DNA of 64,000 nucleotides from Bog-473 sp963824195 (lineage in GTDB: Bacteria; Actinomycetota; Acidimicrobiia; Acidimicrobiales; RAAP-2). The stretch covers positions 1-64,000 of the forward strand of contig CAWGOJ010000022.1 of assembly GCA_963824195.1 (NCBI GenBank), written 5' to 3'. Numbering within the stretch: the stretch's first letter is position 1; every line of letters begins with the position of its first letter. Of the stretch, positions 27,806 to 36,368 are shown in pieces. A program made the position numbers and the translations under genes. The notes below the pieces were generated by a model. The model saw nothing but the letters and a program-made list of their open reading frames with translations. It searched no databases and was not told where the DNA came from.

Positions 27806-27982
27806 GCGCTCCTCCTCTGGCATGGACGGGACGCGGTGTCCGTGCCCGCAACCGATCCAACGCGCTGACCAGCGAAGAGGACACCGAAATGTTTGGTGAC
27901 AAGGTATCGCAACACTTCTGACACGAACCGTCTCCTCGGTCGTGGCGCGGCGTGGTCCACCCCGTCCGGCGGCCCGGGCTCG

Positions 27983-29416
27983 TCACTCGTCCAGGGCGTC
28001 CTCCAGGGCACGGGCGAGGTTGCGCTGGGCGCGGAAGTGGGCGTCGAGCCCCGAGTGGGCGGTGAGGAGGTCGCGCTTGGCGCCGGTGCGGAAGAAATGG
28101 CCGCCGGTGCGGCTGGACATGCAGGCACCGAGGGCGAAGAAGACCCGGTAGTAGGCGACGGCCCGCTCGTTCGTCGCCTCCGGCGGTCCGCCGGCGGCGC
28201 GGTACGCGTCGACGAACTCCCCCCACTCCATGAGCGCGGTGGCCGCGGGCCAGGCGGCGGCGAGCTCGCGGGCCGGTGGGCCGACGGTTGCGGCCTCCCA
28301 GTCGACCAGCGCCGTGACGCGGTCCCCGTCGACGAGCATGTTGTGCAGGCCGACGTCGCCCTGGAGGAGGTGGAGCGGACCGGAAGGCACCACGTCGGTC
28401 ACGTGGTCGAGCAGCCACTGGCGCGCCAGCGGGACGGCGGCGATGGGCGGGCCGCTGAGCTCGCCGATGCGGGCGCACATCCCCTCGACTGCTGCCGTGA
28501 CGGTCGCCTCGGTCACCGCGGTGTTGACGTCGAGGCTCGACCTCCCCAGGGTCTCGAGCGGCACGCCGTGCAGGTGGGCGAGGGCGGCGGCGAGCTGCTC
28601 CCCGAGAGCGTGCCGGTGCTCGGTCGGGGCGGCGAGGTCCGGGAAGTACTCCCCCGCCTTGTGGCCGTTGACCCGTTCCATCACGAGCAGCGTGCCCGCC
28701 CCGAGTTCGTCAGCGAAGAAGGGCTGCGGGACCGGGACGCCCCCATGGGCGTACACGGCCTGGAGGGTGGAGAACTCGTCGGCGGCCCTCGTCTGGAGGA
28801 TGCCCACCGGTCGGTCCTTGCGGACGATGATCTCGGCGGGGAGCTCGGTGGTGCCGGTCAGCGAGACGAGGATGGTCTCCTTGGAGCGGCCGCCCGGGAT
28901 GACCTCCGTGGTGGTCACCATCAGCTCGGGCGAGGCCGGAAGCGTCCGGCGGAGATAGGCGGTCAGCTGCTCCCTCGACAGCGAGCATCGCGTCGACGAG
29001 GTTACTGCGTCAGCGTCGGGGTGTTCGTCGAGCACGGCGCGACGGAGCTCGTCGACCCGCTCGAGGAAGCGGCGCTCGACGCCGACGAGCCGTCGGCACA
29101 GCTCTCGGTCCGCGACGGCGTCGCTGGCCGCCCGCTCGGCCACGACCTCGGCGGCCCGGCGGCGGAGATCACCGAAGCGCTCGGGCGTGACGGTGTCGGT
29201 GCGGGGTCCCGGCATCAGCGCCTCGAACTCGGCTCCGAACTGCTGGCTCAGTGCATCGGCGCACTCCTCCTCGACGATGAGCTCAGCGAGGATCCGGTCG
29301 ACGAGCCCCGCCGCGTCGACCGCCGTCGCACTGGTGAGCTCCGGCCGGAAGGTGCTGGTGACGGTGGCGCGCAGCTGGCGCAGGTAGAGCGCCCGGTCGT
29401 CGGACGGCTGCCTCAT
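27983..29416 (-). CDS. APH-like phosphotransferase
   Basis: 477 residues from ATG 29416 (ATGA overlap with the gene before). A helical N-terminal 150 residues precedes an APH/ChoK kinase domain: IPGGRSKETILVSLTG (nucleotide loop), AEIIVRKD (Lys), LLVMERVNG hinge, catalytic loop QGDVGLHN (Q352-N359, Asp354) and DWE (372-374). HGD is replaced by QGD, which is common in this branch. Last gene of the leftward operon. Related kinases phosphorylate hydroxyl groups of acyl-CoAs, choline or drugs; with CoA-ester enzymes around, a hydroxyacyl substrate is my preferred guess. Confidence 0.85.
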   Translation of the reverse strand: MRQPSDDRALYLRQLRATVTSTFRPELTSATAVDAAGLVDRILAELIVEEECADALSQQFGAEFEALMPGPRTDTVTPERFGDLRRRAAEVVAERAASDAVADRELCRRLVGVERRFLERVDELRRAVLDEHPDADAVTSSTRCSLSREQLTAYLRRTLPASPELMVTTTEVIPGGRSKETILVSLTGTTELPAEIIVRKDRPVGILQTRAADEFSTLQAVYAHGGVPVPQPFFADELGAGTLLVMERVNGHKAGEYFPDLAAPTEHRHALGEQLAAALAHLHGVPLETLGRSSLDVNTAVTEATVTAAVEGMCARIGELSGPPIAAVPLARQWLLDHVTDVVPSGPLHLLQGDVGLHNMLVDGDRVTALVDWEAATVGPPARELAAAWPAATALMEWGEFVDAYRAAGGPPEATNERAVAYYRVFFALGACMSSRTGGHFFRTGAKRDLLTAHSGLDAHFRAQRNLARALEDALDE

Positions 29417-30390
29417 GGGGCGCGAGCTGGGGCCGACGGCCGCGTCACGCCGTTGGTCAGGGCGTCGGCCAGGACAAAGGCGGGCGGGCCCTGGCCGTTG
29501 CGGGCGTTGAGATTCGTCTCGAGGAAGCCCCAACCGCCCGGCTCGCCGTCGACGCTGACGTCGCCCACCGACTCCCAGCCGTAGCGCTGGGCGGTGACAC
29601 CGATCATGCCGCCGATGGTCTGAATACGGACGCACCTCGTCGCGCCACTCTCGAGCTCGTAGCGGACCTCGGCGGAGGGGCAGCGCACGGAGTCGTCGTC
29701 GACGTGCACCAGCATCTCGGCGCCGGCGACGGGGATCGGCTCCCCACCACGGGAGAGCGAGCCGATCCGGAAGAAGCTGCCGTTGACGCCGACCATGGAC
29801 GCGAAGCGGAACTGGAGCGCCCCCTCGCCCTCGCCGTGGGTGCCGCCGAAGCTCCGGCTCGAGACGAAGCTGTCCCAGCGGCGCACCCCCCACGAATGGT
29901 CCCGCCAGGCCGGGGCGTCGACCTCCGCCTTCGTGCCGTCGAGCTCCACCGTGCCCCGGACCCGGCAGAAGACGTGAAAGTTGTTGGAGAAGATGGTGCC
30001 CGCCGTCCCGGCCGTCCCGGTGAACGACTGCGCGTTGGCGAAGGACCGTGACCCCTCGTCGGTGATGTCGAGCTCGACGCGGCAGCCGTCGCCGTCGAGC
30101 ACGAAGCGCAGCCGCTCGCCGTCGAAGAAGAGACGCTGTGGACCGGCGGCCAGGCCCTCCTCGTCGAGGCGGGCCATCGGCAGCGCCTCGCCGTTGCAGC
30201 GGAAGCGGGTCCCGCGCTCGTGGTAGACGCCGCACCACAGGTTGGCGGTCCCGCGGTTCACTTCGTTGCCGATGCGGTGGTTCCCACCCAGGCCGCTGAC
30301 CGGGTCGCGCCAAGCCAGGTAGGCGCTCTCCTGCCAGTCGGGGTCGTCACCCGCCGGGTGCAGCCCCTCGTCGGTCGCGTCCGCGGGCAT
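29413..30390 (-). CDS. CrtC/AttH-like (DUF7064/DUF7065-type) protein, copy 1
   Basis: 325 residues from ATG 30390. It is a beta-rich two-lobed protein of the kind related to hydroxyneurosporene synthase/AttH lipocalins: WQESAYLAWRDPVSG, TRFRCNGEALPM, and the hallmark AWRDHSWGVRRWDS, followed by FRFASMVGVNGSFFRIG. The RDxSWG motif recurs in the protein at 41566 in the divergent arm. The molecular function of these proteins is not established to my knowledge; they may bind or hydrate isoprenoid or steroid-like lipids. Overlaps the kinase gene by ATGA. Confidence 0.65.
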   Translation of the reverse strand: MPADATDEGLHPAGDDPDWQESAYLAWRDPVSGLGGNHRIGNEVNRGTANLWCGVYHERGTRFRCNGEALPMARLDEEGLAAGPQRLFFDGERLRFVLDGDGCRVELDITDEGSRSFANAQSFTGTAGTAGTIFSNNFHVFCRVRGTVELDGTKAEVDAPAWRDHSWGVRRWDSFVSSRSFGGTHGEGEGALQFRFASMVGVNGSFFRIGSLSRGGEPIPVAGAEMLVHVDDDSVRCPSAEVRYELESGATRCVRIQTIGGMIGVTAQRYGWESVGDVSVDGEPGGWGFLETNLNARNGQGPPAFVLADALTNGVTRPSAPARAP

Positions 30391-30430
30391 CGGGCTCAGG
30401 ATAGGGAACGGCCGGCCGGCCGGCTCACCC

Positions 30431-31186
30431 TCACGCGTCGCTGACCTTCTCCGTCCCTTCGGAGGCGGGGATGTCGGGATTGCAGATGTAGCGCACGTTG
30501 GCAATGGTCACGTCGCACGCCGCGAAGCTGGCCGAGACGGGGATGTCGGGCACGAGCCGGGCGTCGCCCCACGCCTCGAGGTCGAAGTGGGACAGCTCCG
30601 GCCGGCCGCGGTCGGCCCGGCGGAACACGTACTCGGAGTCGACCTGCACGATGCGCGGCTTGAGGACCCCGCCCCGGGTCACCCGGGCCAGATGCATCCC
30701 CGGCGGGTACTGGACGTCGTGCCCCGTCACCGGCACGGGGTCGACGAGCGACACCTGGAGGATGGACCGGCCGTCCTCACGCACCGTGCAGTCCACCCGG
30801 TCGTGGAAGCGGCGCAGGCTGATCTCCCCCGGCGCGATCCGGAACCCCCACGAGCCGGCCAGCACCTCGGCCAGCGCGGGATTGTCGCAGCGCGCGGAGA
30901 TCAGGTAGGCCCGGGGGCGGACACCGGAGCGGGCGGTCAGACGCAGCTGGGCCAGGGCGAAGGGGCCGAAGGCGCTCTCCTTCGCCCGGTAGACGAGGAA
31001 GCTGATCACCGGCGGGATGGTCGGGTTGAGAGCCGGGGGGACCAGCGCCTCGCGGTCGGCCACCCGGACCTCGTAGAGCACCTGGAGGATGTCGACGTCG
31101 TCGACCTTGAGCTCGCGCTCGTCCAGGACGACCTCGGGAGCGCCGTCGACGAGCGGGCGGATGTCGAGGGAGCCGGCGAGGGGCAT
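30431..31186 (-). CDS. acetoacetate decarboxylase-like protein
   Basis: 251 residues from ATG 31186, which shares one base with the stop of the LLM gene (TGATG). ADC-fold features: LPPALNPTIPPVISFLVYR, SAFGPFALAQLRLTARSG, and AGSWGFRIAPGEISLRRF. The Schiff-base Lys of true acetoacetate decarboxylase is not obvious at the expected place, so it may be an ADC-like lyase, aldolase or hydratase. Second gene of the leftward arm between an LLM oxidoreductase and the CrtC-like protein. Confidence 0.75.
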   Translation of the reverse strand: MPLAGSLDIRPLVDGAPEVVLDERELKVDDVDILQVLYEVRVADREALVPPALNPTIPPVISFLVYRAKESAFGPFALAQLRLTARSGVRPRAYLISARCDNPALAEVLAGSWGFRIAPGEISLRRFHDRVDCTVREDGRSILQVSLVDPVPVTGHDVQYPPGMHLARVTRGGVLKPRIVQVDSEYVFRRADRGRPELSHFDLEAWGDARLVPDIPVSASFAACDVTIANVRYICNPDIPASEGTEKVSDA

Positions 31187-32298
31187 CAGGCCACCCCCGC
31201 CGCGACCGGACGGGCCGCCGTCCCCGTCTTGAAGCGGGGCATGACCTCCTCGGCGAAGAGCCGCATGCTGTCGAGTACGTACTGCTGCGGGACCACCTCC
31301 ATGAACTGGTGGATGAAGTTGATGCCGTCGAACCCGACGTTCTCCCAGGCGGCGATCGCGTCGGCCACGTCGTCCGGGGTCCCCATCGTCACGCCCTTGA
31401 AGGACTTGGCGGCGTCGCCCGGGCTGCCCGACTCCCGGCGCAGGGCGGGGAGCAGGCCCTCGGAGGGGTAGGAGTGCGTGGGCAGCACTTCCTTGGCCGA
31501 CAGCAGCTGTGCCGCCATGTAGCTGAACATGGAGGCCACCTTGAGCCCGTTGCGCCGGCCCAGGTCGCCGTCCTCGTTGCAGGAGAGGAAGTTGACCGTG
31601 AGCACCTTGTCGTTGACGAAGGCGCCGACGGGGTCGCAGACCTGAATCCGCTTGCGGTAGTTCTGGACCTTCTTCTCCGAGTCGGCGAACCCGCCCGGCG
31701 ACAATCCCAGGCAGCCGAGGCCCCGGTCCGCCGCGTCGACCTCGGTCCCGGGCGAGGTGACCGCCACCCACATCGGCGGATGGGGTTTCTGCAGGGGCTT
31801 GGGCAGGATGGCCCGGTCGGGCATGGAGAACATGCGGCCGTCCCAGGAGAAGCGCTCCTGCATCCACATCTTGGGGATCACCCGCACGAACTCGTCCCAG
31901 GTCTTCTTTGTCTCGTCGGGGTCGGCACCGAAGCCGCTCAGCTCGGGCCACGTGGCGGAGCGGCCGGTCCCCAGCTCCAGGCGCCCACCAGAGATGATGT
32001 CGAGCACCGCGGCGCGCTCGGCCACCCGGATGGGGCTCTGGTACTGCGGCACGCACGGGATGACCCCGTGCCCGACCCGGATCCGGCTGGTCTGCGCCGC
32101 GCAGGCGGAAAGGAAGATGTCCGGCCCCGAGCAGTGCGAGTACTCCTCGAGGAAGTGGTGCTCGACGGCCCACACGTAGTCGAAGCCGAGCTCGTCGGCC
32201 AGACGCACCTGCTCGAGGGCGTTCTCGTAGACCAGCCGCTCGGAGTCCGCCGTCCAGGGGCGGGGCACCGACAGCTCCATGAACAAGCCGAACTCCAT
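31186..32298 (-). CDS. luciferase-like (LLM) flavin/F420 monooxygenase
   Basis: 370 residues from ATG 32298, with GGGGAGGGA upstream. Typical LLM TIM barrel: MEFGLFMELSVPRPW, FDYVWAVEHHFLEEY, RIRVGHGVIPCVPQYQSPI, ERAAVLDIISGGRLELGTGR and GTPDDVADAIAAWENVG near the end. The EHHF motif is typical of flavin-dependent luciferase-type members as well as F420 ones, so the cofactor is open. First gene of the leftward arm, directly downstream of the palindrome-controlled promoter. Confidence 0.9.
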   Translation of the reverse strand: MEFGLFMELSVPRPWTADSERLVYENALEQVRLADELGFDYVWAVEHHFLEEYSHCSGPDIFLSACAAQTSRIRVGHGVIPCVPQYQSPIRVAERAAVLDIISGGRLELGTGRSATWPELSGFGADPDETKKTWDEFVRVIPKMWMQERFSWDGRMFSMPDRAILPKPLQKPHPPMWVAVTSPGTEVDAADRGLGCLGLSPGGFADSEKKVQNYRKRIQVCDPVGAFVNDKVLTVNFLSCNEDGDLGRRNGLKVASMFSYMAAQLLSAKEVLPTHSYPSEGLLPALRRESGSPGDAAKSFKGVTMGTPDDVADAIAAWENVGFDGINFIHQFMEVVPQQYVLDSMRLFAEEVMPRFKTGTAARPVAAGVA

Positions 32299-32312
32299 GG
32301 GCGTCCCTCCCC

Positions 32313-32340
32313 TTGCACTTTTGTTAATGAGCATTAAAAT
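32313..32340 (+). promoter_or_regulatory. rightward promoter of the TetR-led operon
   Basis: TTGCAC (32313-32318), 16-base spacer, TAAAAT (32335-32340). The operator palindrome 32324-32337 fills the spacer and the edge of the -10. Confidence 0.6.
32324..32337. promoter_or_regulatory. perfect operator palindrome TTAATG-AG-CATTAA
   Basis: Six-base arms with a two-base centre, A/T-rich in a very GC-rich genome. It lies between the LLM and TetR genes, inside the rightward promoter and over the predicted start point of the leftward one. It is the obvious target for the adjacent TetR repressor. Confidence 0.75.
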
Positions 32341-32367
32341 CTAAGCATGCCTCGGGCCCTGCGTCAA
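32339..32367 (-). promoter_or_regulatory. leftward promoter of the LLM operon
   Basis: Minus strand: TTGACG (32367-32362), 17 bases, TTAGAT (32344-32339), with the start point predicted inside the palindrome. The two promoters overlap face to face, so one repressor could shut both operons. Confidence 0.6.
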
Positions 32368-32393
32368 CGTGATCGGGCCTGCTTTTGTGATGG

Positions 32394-33038
32394 ATGGCTA
32401 ACATTCGAGCGCCTATGAGTACCCGCCAGACCGGTGCCGGGCGGCGGACCAAGGGGGAGCGGACACGCGTGGCGATCATGGCGGCCGCCACCGAGCTGTT
32501 CCGCACCCGCGGCTTCCGTGAGACGAGCCTGGGCGACATCGGCGCCGCCGCCGGCGTGAGCGGGCCGGCCATCTACCGCTACTTCAAGAGCAAGGGCGAG
32601 CTGCTGTCGATCCTGATCGAGGAGGCGTCCGTCACCTGGCGCGAGACGGTGGACGACGTGCTCAACGAGGACACGCCGCCGATGGTCACCCTCGAGCGCC
32701 TCATTGACGCCGCCATCGTGCTGCAGCTGAAGAACGGCAACCTGCGCGACGTCTTCGTGAAGGAGTACCGCTCGCTCGATGACGACGCCCGTCGGCGGGT
32801 GGCCCGCATCGAGCGGGTGCGCATGGCCGAGTGGGTGCACCTGCTCTGCGAGGTCCGACCCGGCCTGAGCGACGAGGAAGCGCGGGCCGCCGTCACCATG
32901 GTCGACGGGATGCTGCGCTCCATCACCTCGCTCAACGGAGCGGACGAGGAGCAACTGGCGCGGGTCATGAAGGACATGGTCTTCGGCGGGCTGCTGTCGG
33001 TGGGAGTGCCACGCCCGGTGGCGGTGGTCCAGGCGTGA
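32394..33038 (+). CDS. TetR family regulator of the divergent operons
   Basis: 214 residues from ATG 32394, or 207 from ATG 32415 (MSTRQTGAGRR), which may be the real start; neither has a ribosome-binding site. The HTH is clear (RVAIMAAATELFRTRGF, then SGPAIYRYFKSKGELL). The C-terminal domain (MVTLERLIDAAIVLQLKN...) resembles the KstR2/FadR-like TetR group that senses acyl-CoAs, by general look only. It overlaps the acyl-CoA dehydrogenase start by GTGA. Likely binds the 32324-32337 palindrome and represses both arms until an acyl-CoA ligand appears. Confidence 0.9.
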   Translation: MANIRAPMSTRQTGAGRRTKGERTRVAIMAAATELFRTRGFRETSLGDIGAAAGVSGPAIYRYFKSKGELLSILIEEASVTWRETVDDVLNEDTPPMVTLERLIDAAIVLQLKNGNLRDVFVKEYRSLDDDARRRVARIERVRMAEWVHLLCEVRPGLSDEEARAAVTMVDGMLRSITSLNGADEEQLARVMKDMVFGGLLSVGVPRPVAVVQA

Positions 33039-34216
33039 CCGAAGACGAGGAGGACTTCCGCGTCGAGGTGCTCGGCTTCCTACGGGCCACGCTGCCGCCG
33101 AAGGGGGCGGCGGTCGAGACCGGAGGGACGGGGGTGACGCGCGCCGTCGGCTTCCAGCGCGCGCTGGCCGAGGCCGGCCTGGCCGGCATCACGTGGCCCA
33201 CCGAGTACGGCGGGCGTGGCCTCCCCGGCCGGTTTCAGCGCATCTTCGACCGCGAGGCCAAGGCCTTCCAGGTGCCGCCCCGAGCACTCGAGATCGGGCT
33301 CGGCATGTGCGGCCCCACGCTGCTGGAGCACGCCAGCGAGGAGCAGAAGCGGGCGCTGATCCCGCCCCTGCTGCGGGGCGAGCACATCTGGTGCGAGCTG
33401 TTCAGCGAGCCCGGCGCGGGCTCGGACCTCTCCAGCGTGCAGACGCAGGCCCGCCTCGACGGCGACGAGTTCGTACTCGACGGGCAGAAGGTCTGGACCT
33501 CCGGCGCCCAGCACAGCGATTATGCCGCCTGCCTTACCCGCAGCGATCCGGCGCGCCCCAAGCGCGAGGGCATCACCATGCTCATCGTCGACATGCACGC
33601 GCCGGGCATCACGGTGCGGCCGTTGCGCCAGATCACGGGCGACGCCCACTTCAACGAAGTCTTCCTCGACGGCGTGCGCGTGCCGGTGGCCAACGTCCTG
33701 GGCGACGTGCACGACGGCTGGAGGGTCGCCCGCACCATGCTGGCCTTCGAGCGCCAGGCCCTGGGCGGCCTGGGCTCGGGCGGCGGCGGCAAGGGCGGCT
33801 TCGCCGCGCTGGCGGCCGAGGCGAAGCGGCGCGGCGTCTCAGCCCGTCCCGAGCTGCGCGACCGCCTGGTCCAGCTGCGCATCCGCCAGATGGTGCTGCG
33901 CCACCTCACGGGCTACCTGCGAGCCAAAGAGCGCACCGGCGACGGCGCGGCGGCATCCGTCCTCAAGCTGGCCATGGCGCAACTGGTGCAGGAGTCCGCG
34001 CTGGTCGCGGTCGATGTCGCGGGAATGCACAGCACCGCCTGGCTCGCAACCGACCCCGAGGGCGGTCGCTGGTCCAACCAGCTGCTGAGCTCGCAGTCGG
34101 CCTCCATCGGAGGTGGCACCAACGAGATCGTGCGCAACGTCATCGCGGAACGGGCCCTCGGCCTGCCACGCGACGAAGAAGGAGACCTCATGCCGGGCGA
34201 CCTGTATGGCCACTGA
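33035..34216 (+). CDS. acyl-CoA dehydrogenase
   Basis: 393 residues from GTG 33035. FAD-linked dehydrogenase of the FadE family: ITWPTEYGGRG, CELFSEPGAGSDLSS, DGQKVWTSGAQHSDY, MLIVDMHAPGITVRPLRQ, and the end SIGGGTNEIVRNVIAERALG. The canonical catalytic Glu of the EGT motif is replaced by GGT, as in many actinobacterial FadE proteins that act on branched or ring-bearing CoA esters. Coupled to tetR (GTGA); its 3' end overlaps the CoA-transferase by 11 bases. Confidence 0.92.
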   Translation: MTEDEEDFRVEVLGFLRATLPPKGAAVETGGTGVTRAVGFQRALAEAGLAGITWPTEYGGRGLPGRFQRIFDREAKAFQVPPRALEIGLGMCGPTLLEHASEEQKRALIPPLLRGEHIWCELFSEPGAGSDLSSVQTQARLDGDEFVLDGQKVWTSGAQHSDYAACLTRSDPARPKREGITMLIVDMHAPGITVRPLRQITGDAHFNEVFLDGVRVPVANVLGDVHDGWRVARTMLAFERQALGGLGSGGGGKGGFAALAAEAKRRGVSARPELRDRLVQLRIRQMVLRHLTGYLRAKERTGDGAAASVLKLAMAQLVQESALVAVDVAGMHSTAWLATDPEGGRWSNQLLSSQSASIGGGTNEIVRNVIAERALGLPRDEEGDLMPGDLYGH

Positions 34217-36368
34217 GCGCGTGCTCCAGGGGTTGCGGGTCGTGGAGATCGGCCAGTACGTGGCCGCGCCGCTCGCCGCGACGATCTTCGCCGACCTGGG
34301 GGCGCAAGTGACGAAGGTGGAGCGACCGGGCGGTGACCCGCTGCGCTCCGACCCGGCCCGCTTCGCCGCCTGGAACCGGGGTAAGCAATCGATCGAACTC
34401 GACCTGAGCACCCGAGGTGGTCGCGACGGGGCGCTCGGGCTGCTCGACGACGCCGACCTGCTGGTCGAGAACCTGCGGCCGGGCGCGCTCGACCGCCTGG
34501 GCCTCGGGCCCGCCACACTGCGAGCGAACCGACCGAAGCTGGTCACCTGTTCGATCAGTGCATGGGGCAGCACGGGTCCCGCCAGGGACGAGCCGGGGTG
34601 GGAGCCGCTGGTGCACGCCCGGGCCGGCGCGCAACAGGGTCTCTTCACGGGCGATGACCCGATGTGGCTCCCCTTCCCCGTGGCCAGCGTGGCCGCCGCA
34701 CTGCTCGCCGTCCTCGGCGCCGGCGCCGCGCTGGTCAAGCGCGCCTCGACCGGTTACGGGCAGCACGTCGAGACGTCACTGCTCGACGGCCTGCTGTTCC
34801 TGAACGCGGCGCCGATCTTCCACCGCGAGGGGCGGCGGCCCCGAGTCGTCCGCCAGACCAAGTCGCCCATCCTGCGCGTCTTCGACACGGCCGATGGCCG
34901 CGCCGTCATGGTCAACCTGAGCGGGACGGAACGCTGGCGTGAGCTGTGCCGGCTGCTCGGCATCGACCACGGCGGGCTCGACTACTCGACACCCGAGGGG
35001 CTCTCGAAGCTCTCGGACAAGGAGTGGAACCGGGCGATGCTCCAACGGGTGATGGACGGATTCGCCGGCAGGACGGCCGACGAGTGGGAGACCGCGCTGC
35101 TCGAACAGCCGGCCGCGGTCGCCAAGTGCAACACCCTGGCCGAGTGGCTCGCCCACGAGCAGGCCTCCGTCGAAGGGCTGGTGGTCGAGACCGACGATCC
35201 CACGCTGGGGCGGGTGCCGTTGGTGGGACCGCCGGTGCGGATCGGGTCCGGGTCCGGCGAACGGCGGCCCGGCCGCCGGCACGGCGGGGAGCAGGGCGCG
35301 CTCGGCGGCCACCGCATCGTCGACCTCTCGAGCTTCTGGGCCGGTCCCCTGGCGGCGCGCCTGCTGGCCGAGCTCGGGGCCGACGTCGTGAAGGTGGAGC
35401 CGCCCGGCGGCGAGGGCGGGTTCCAGCTCATGCCGGTGCTGCCCAACATCTACGTGGACGGGAACCGGTCCAAGCGCGGGCTGGTCCTCGACCTCAAGAC
35501 ACCGGTGGACCGGGCCCGGCTGCTCGACCTCGTGGCGGCCTCCGACGTGGTCGTCGAGAACGCGATGGCGGGCGCCTGGGAGCGCCTCGGGCTCGGCGAG
35601 GCGGAGCTGCGCGCCGTGAACCCGTCGCTCGTGTACGCGCGGGCGAAGGGCTTCGGGGTGACGGGCCCGCTCGCGGCGCGGCCTTCCTTCGACTACGTGA
35701 TCCAGGCGGCGACCGGCATGGAGATGACCCAGGGCGGCGGGTCGCGGCCGGTGCCGGTCAACTTCACGGCCAACGACTACGGGACCGGGCTGCTGCTGGC
35801 GGCCGGGATCGTGCTCGCGCTGCTGGGGCGGTCCCGGGGCGCCGACGTGACGACGGTCGACGCCTCGTTGGCGCTGACGGCCACCCTGTTCCAGTCCGAG
35901 GAGGTGGCGCTGCTGGCGGCGCACGGCTCGGTGCCCGACCTCGTCGGCGACGGCGGCCCCTCGGTGGGACGGCATCTGTATCGAGCCAAGGACGGGTGGG
36001 TGACGGTGTGCTGTGTGACGGACGCTCGGCTGGCGGCGCTGGGGCGGGCGCTCGACATGTCCGGTCCGCTGACGGTGGAGGGCGTGGCGGAGGCGGTCGG
36101 GTCGCTGACGGCCGAGGTGGTGCTGGCGCTGCTGCGGGCCGAGGGCGTCCCCGCCGCGCTGAGCGTGCACCCCGCGGCGGTTCCCGACGACCCGCAGGTC
36201 GTGGCGCGTGAGCTCCTGCGCCACTACCGGCATCCCGCCGCCGGGCGCTTCGTCCAGGTCGGGATCCCGCTGTGGTTGTCGGTGGACGCGCCGGCGGTGA
36301 AGGGACCGGCCCCCACCCCGGCGCCGGTGCGACGGCGGATCAAGACGTCGGGGCGGGGGGCCCGGTGA
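34206..36368 (+). CDS. fused class III CoA-transferase (CaiB/BaiF), two modules
   Basis: 720 residues from ATG 34206: two family III CoA-transferase modules in one chain (about 1-355 and 375-715), each opening LxGLRVVEIGQYVAAPLAA or GGHRIVDLSSFWAGPLAA. The catalytic Asp before the GxxxAxGixxALL helix (Asp169 of formyl-CoA transferase) appears present in module 2 (TANDYGTGLLLAAG) but is Ser in module 1 (PVASVAAALLAVLG), by eye alignment. The enzyme would shuttle CoA between acids or epimerise/activate a substrate of the operon. Normal relatives are about 400 residues and form interlocked dimers, so the fusion may be a built-in dimer with one active site. Confidence 0.88.
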   Translation: MATERVLQGLRVVEIGQYVAAPLAATIFADLGAQVTKVERPGGDPLRSDPARFAAWNRGKQSIELDLSTRGGRDGALGLLDDADLLVENLRPGALDRLGLGPATLRANRPKLVTCSISAWGSTGPARDEPGWEPLVHARAGAQQGLFTGDDPMWLPFPVASVAAALLAVLGAGAALVKRASTGYGQHVETSLLDGLLFLNAAPIFHREGRRPRVVRQTKSPILRVFDTADGRAVMVNLSGTERWRELCRLLGIDHGGLDYSTPEGLSKLSDKEWNRAMLQRVMDGFAGRTADEWETALLEQPAAVAKCNTLAEWLAHEQASVEGLVVETDDPTLGRVPLVGPPVRIGSGSGERRPGRRHGGEQGALGGHRIVDLSSFWAGPLAARLLAELGADVVKVEPPGGEGGFQLMPVLPNIYVDGNRSKRGLVLDLKTPVDRARLLDLVAASDVVVENAMAGAWERLGLGEAELRAVNPSLVYARAKGFGVTGPLAARPSFDYVIQAATGMEMTQGGGSRPVPVNFTANDYGTGLLLAAGIVLALLGRSRGADVTTVDASLALTATLFQSEEVALLAAHGSVPDLVGDGGPSVGRHLYRAKDGWVTVCCVTDARLAALGRALDMSGPLTVEGVAEAVGSLTAEVVLALLRAEGVPAALSVHPAAVPDDPQVVARELLRHYRHPAAGRFVQVGIPLWLSVDAPAVKGPAPTPAPVRRRIKTSGRGAR

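Noticed and set aside
26421..28478. 685-codon leftward frame
   Set aside because: It runs antisense-like across the binding protein gene in a different frame with Arg/His-rich composition; the real gene in that stretch is 26546-27805.
29417..30313. 776-codon frame suggesting a much longer kinase fusion
   Set aside because: The upstream 299 codons are Arg/Gly/Pro-rich and lie over a real gene in another frame; the ATG at 29416 with ATGA overlap is the natural start.
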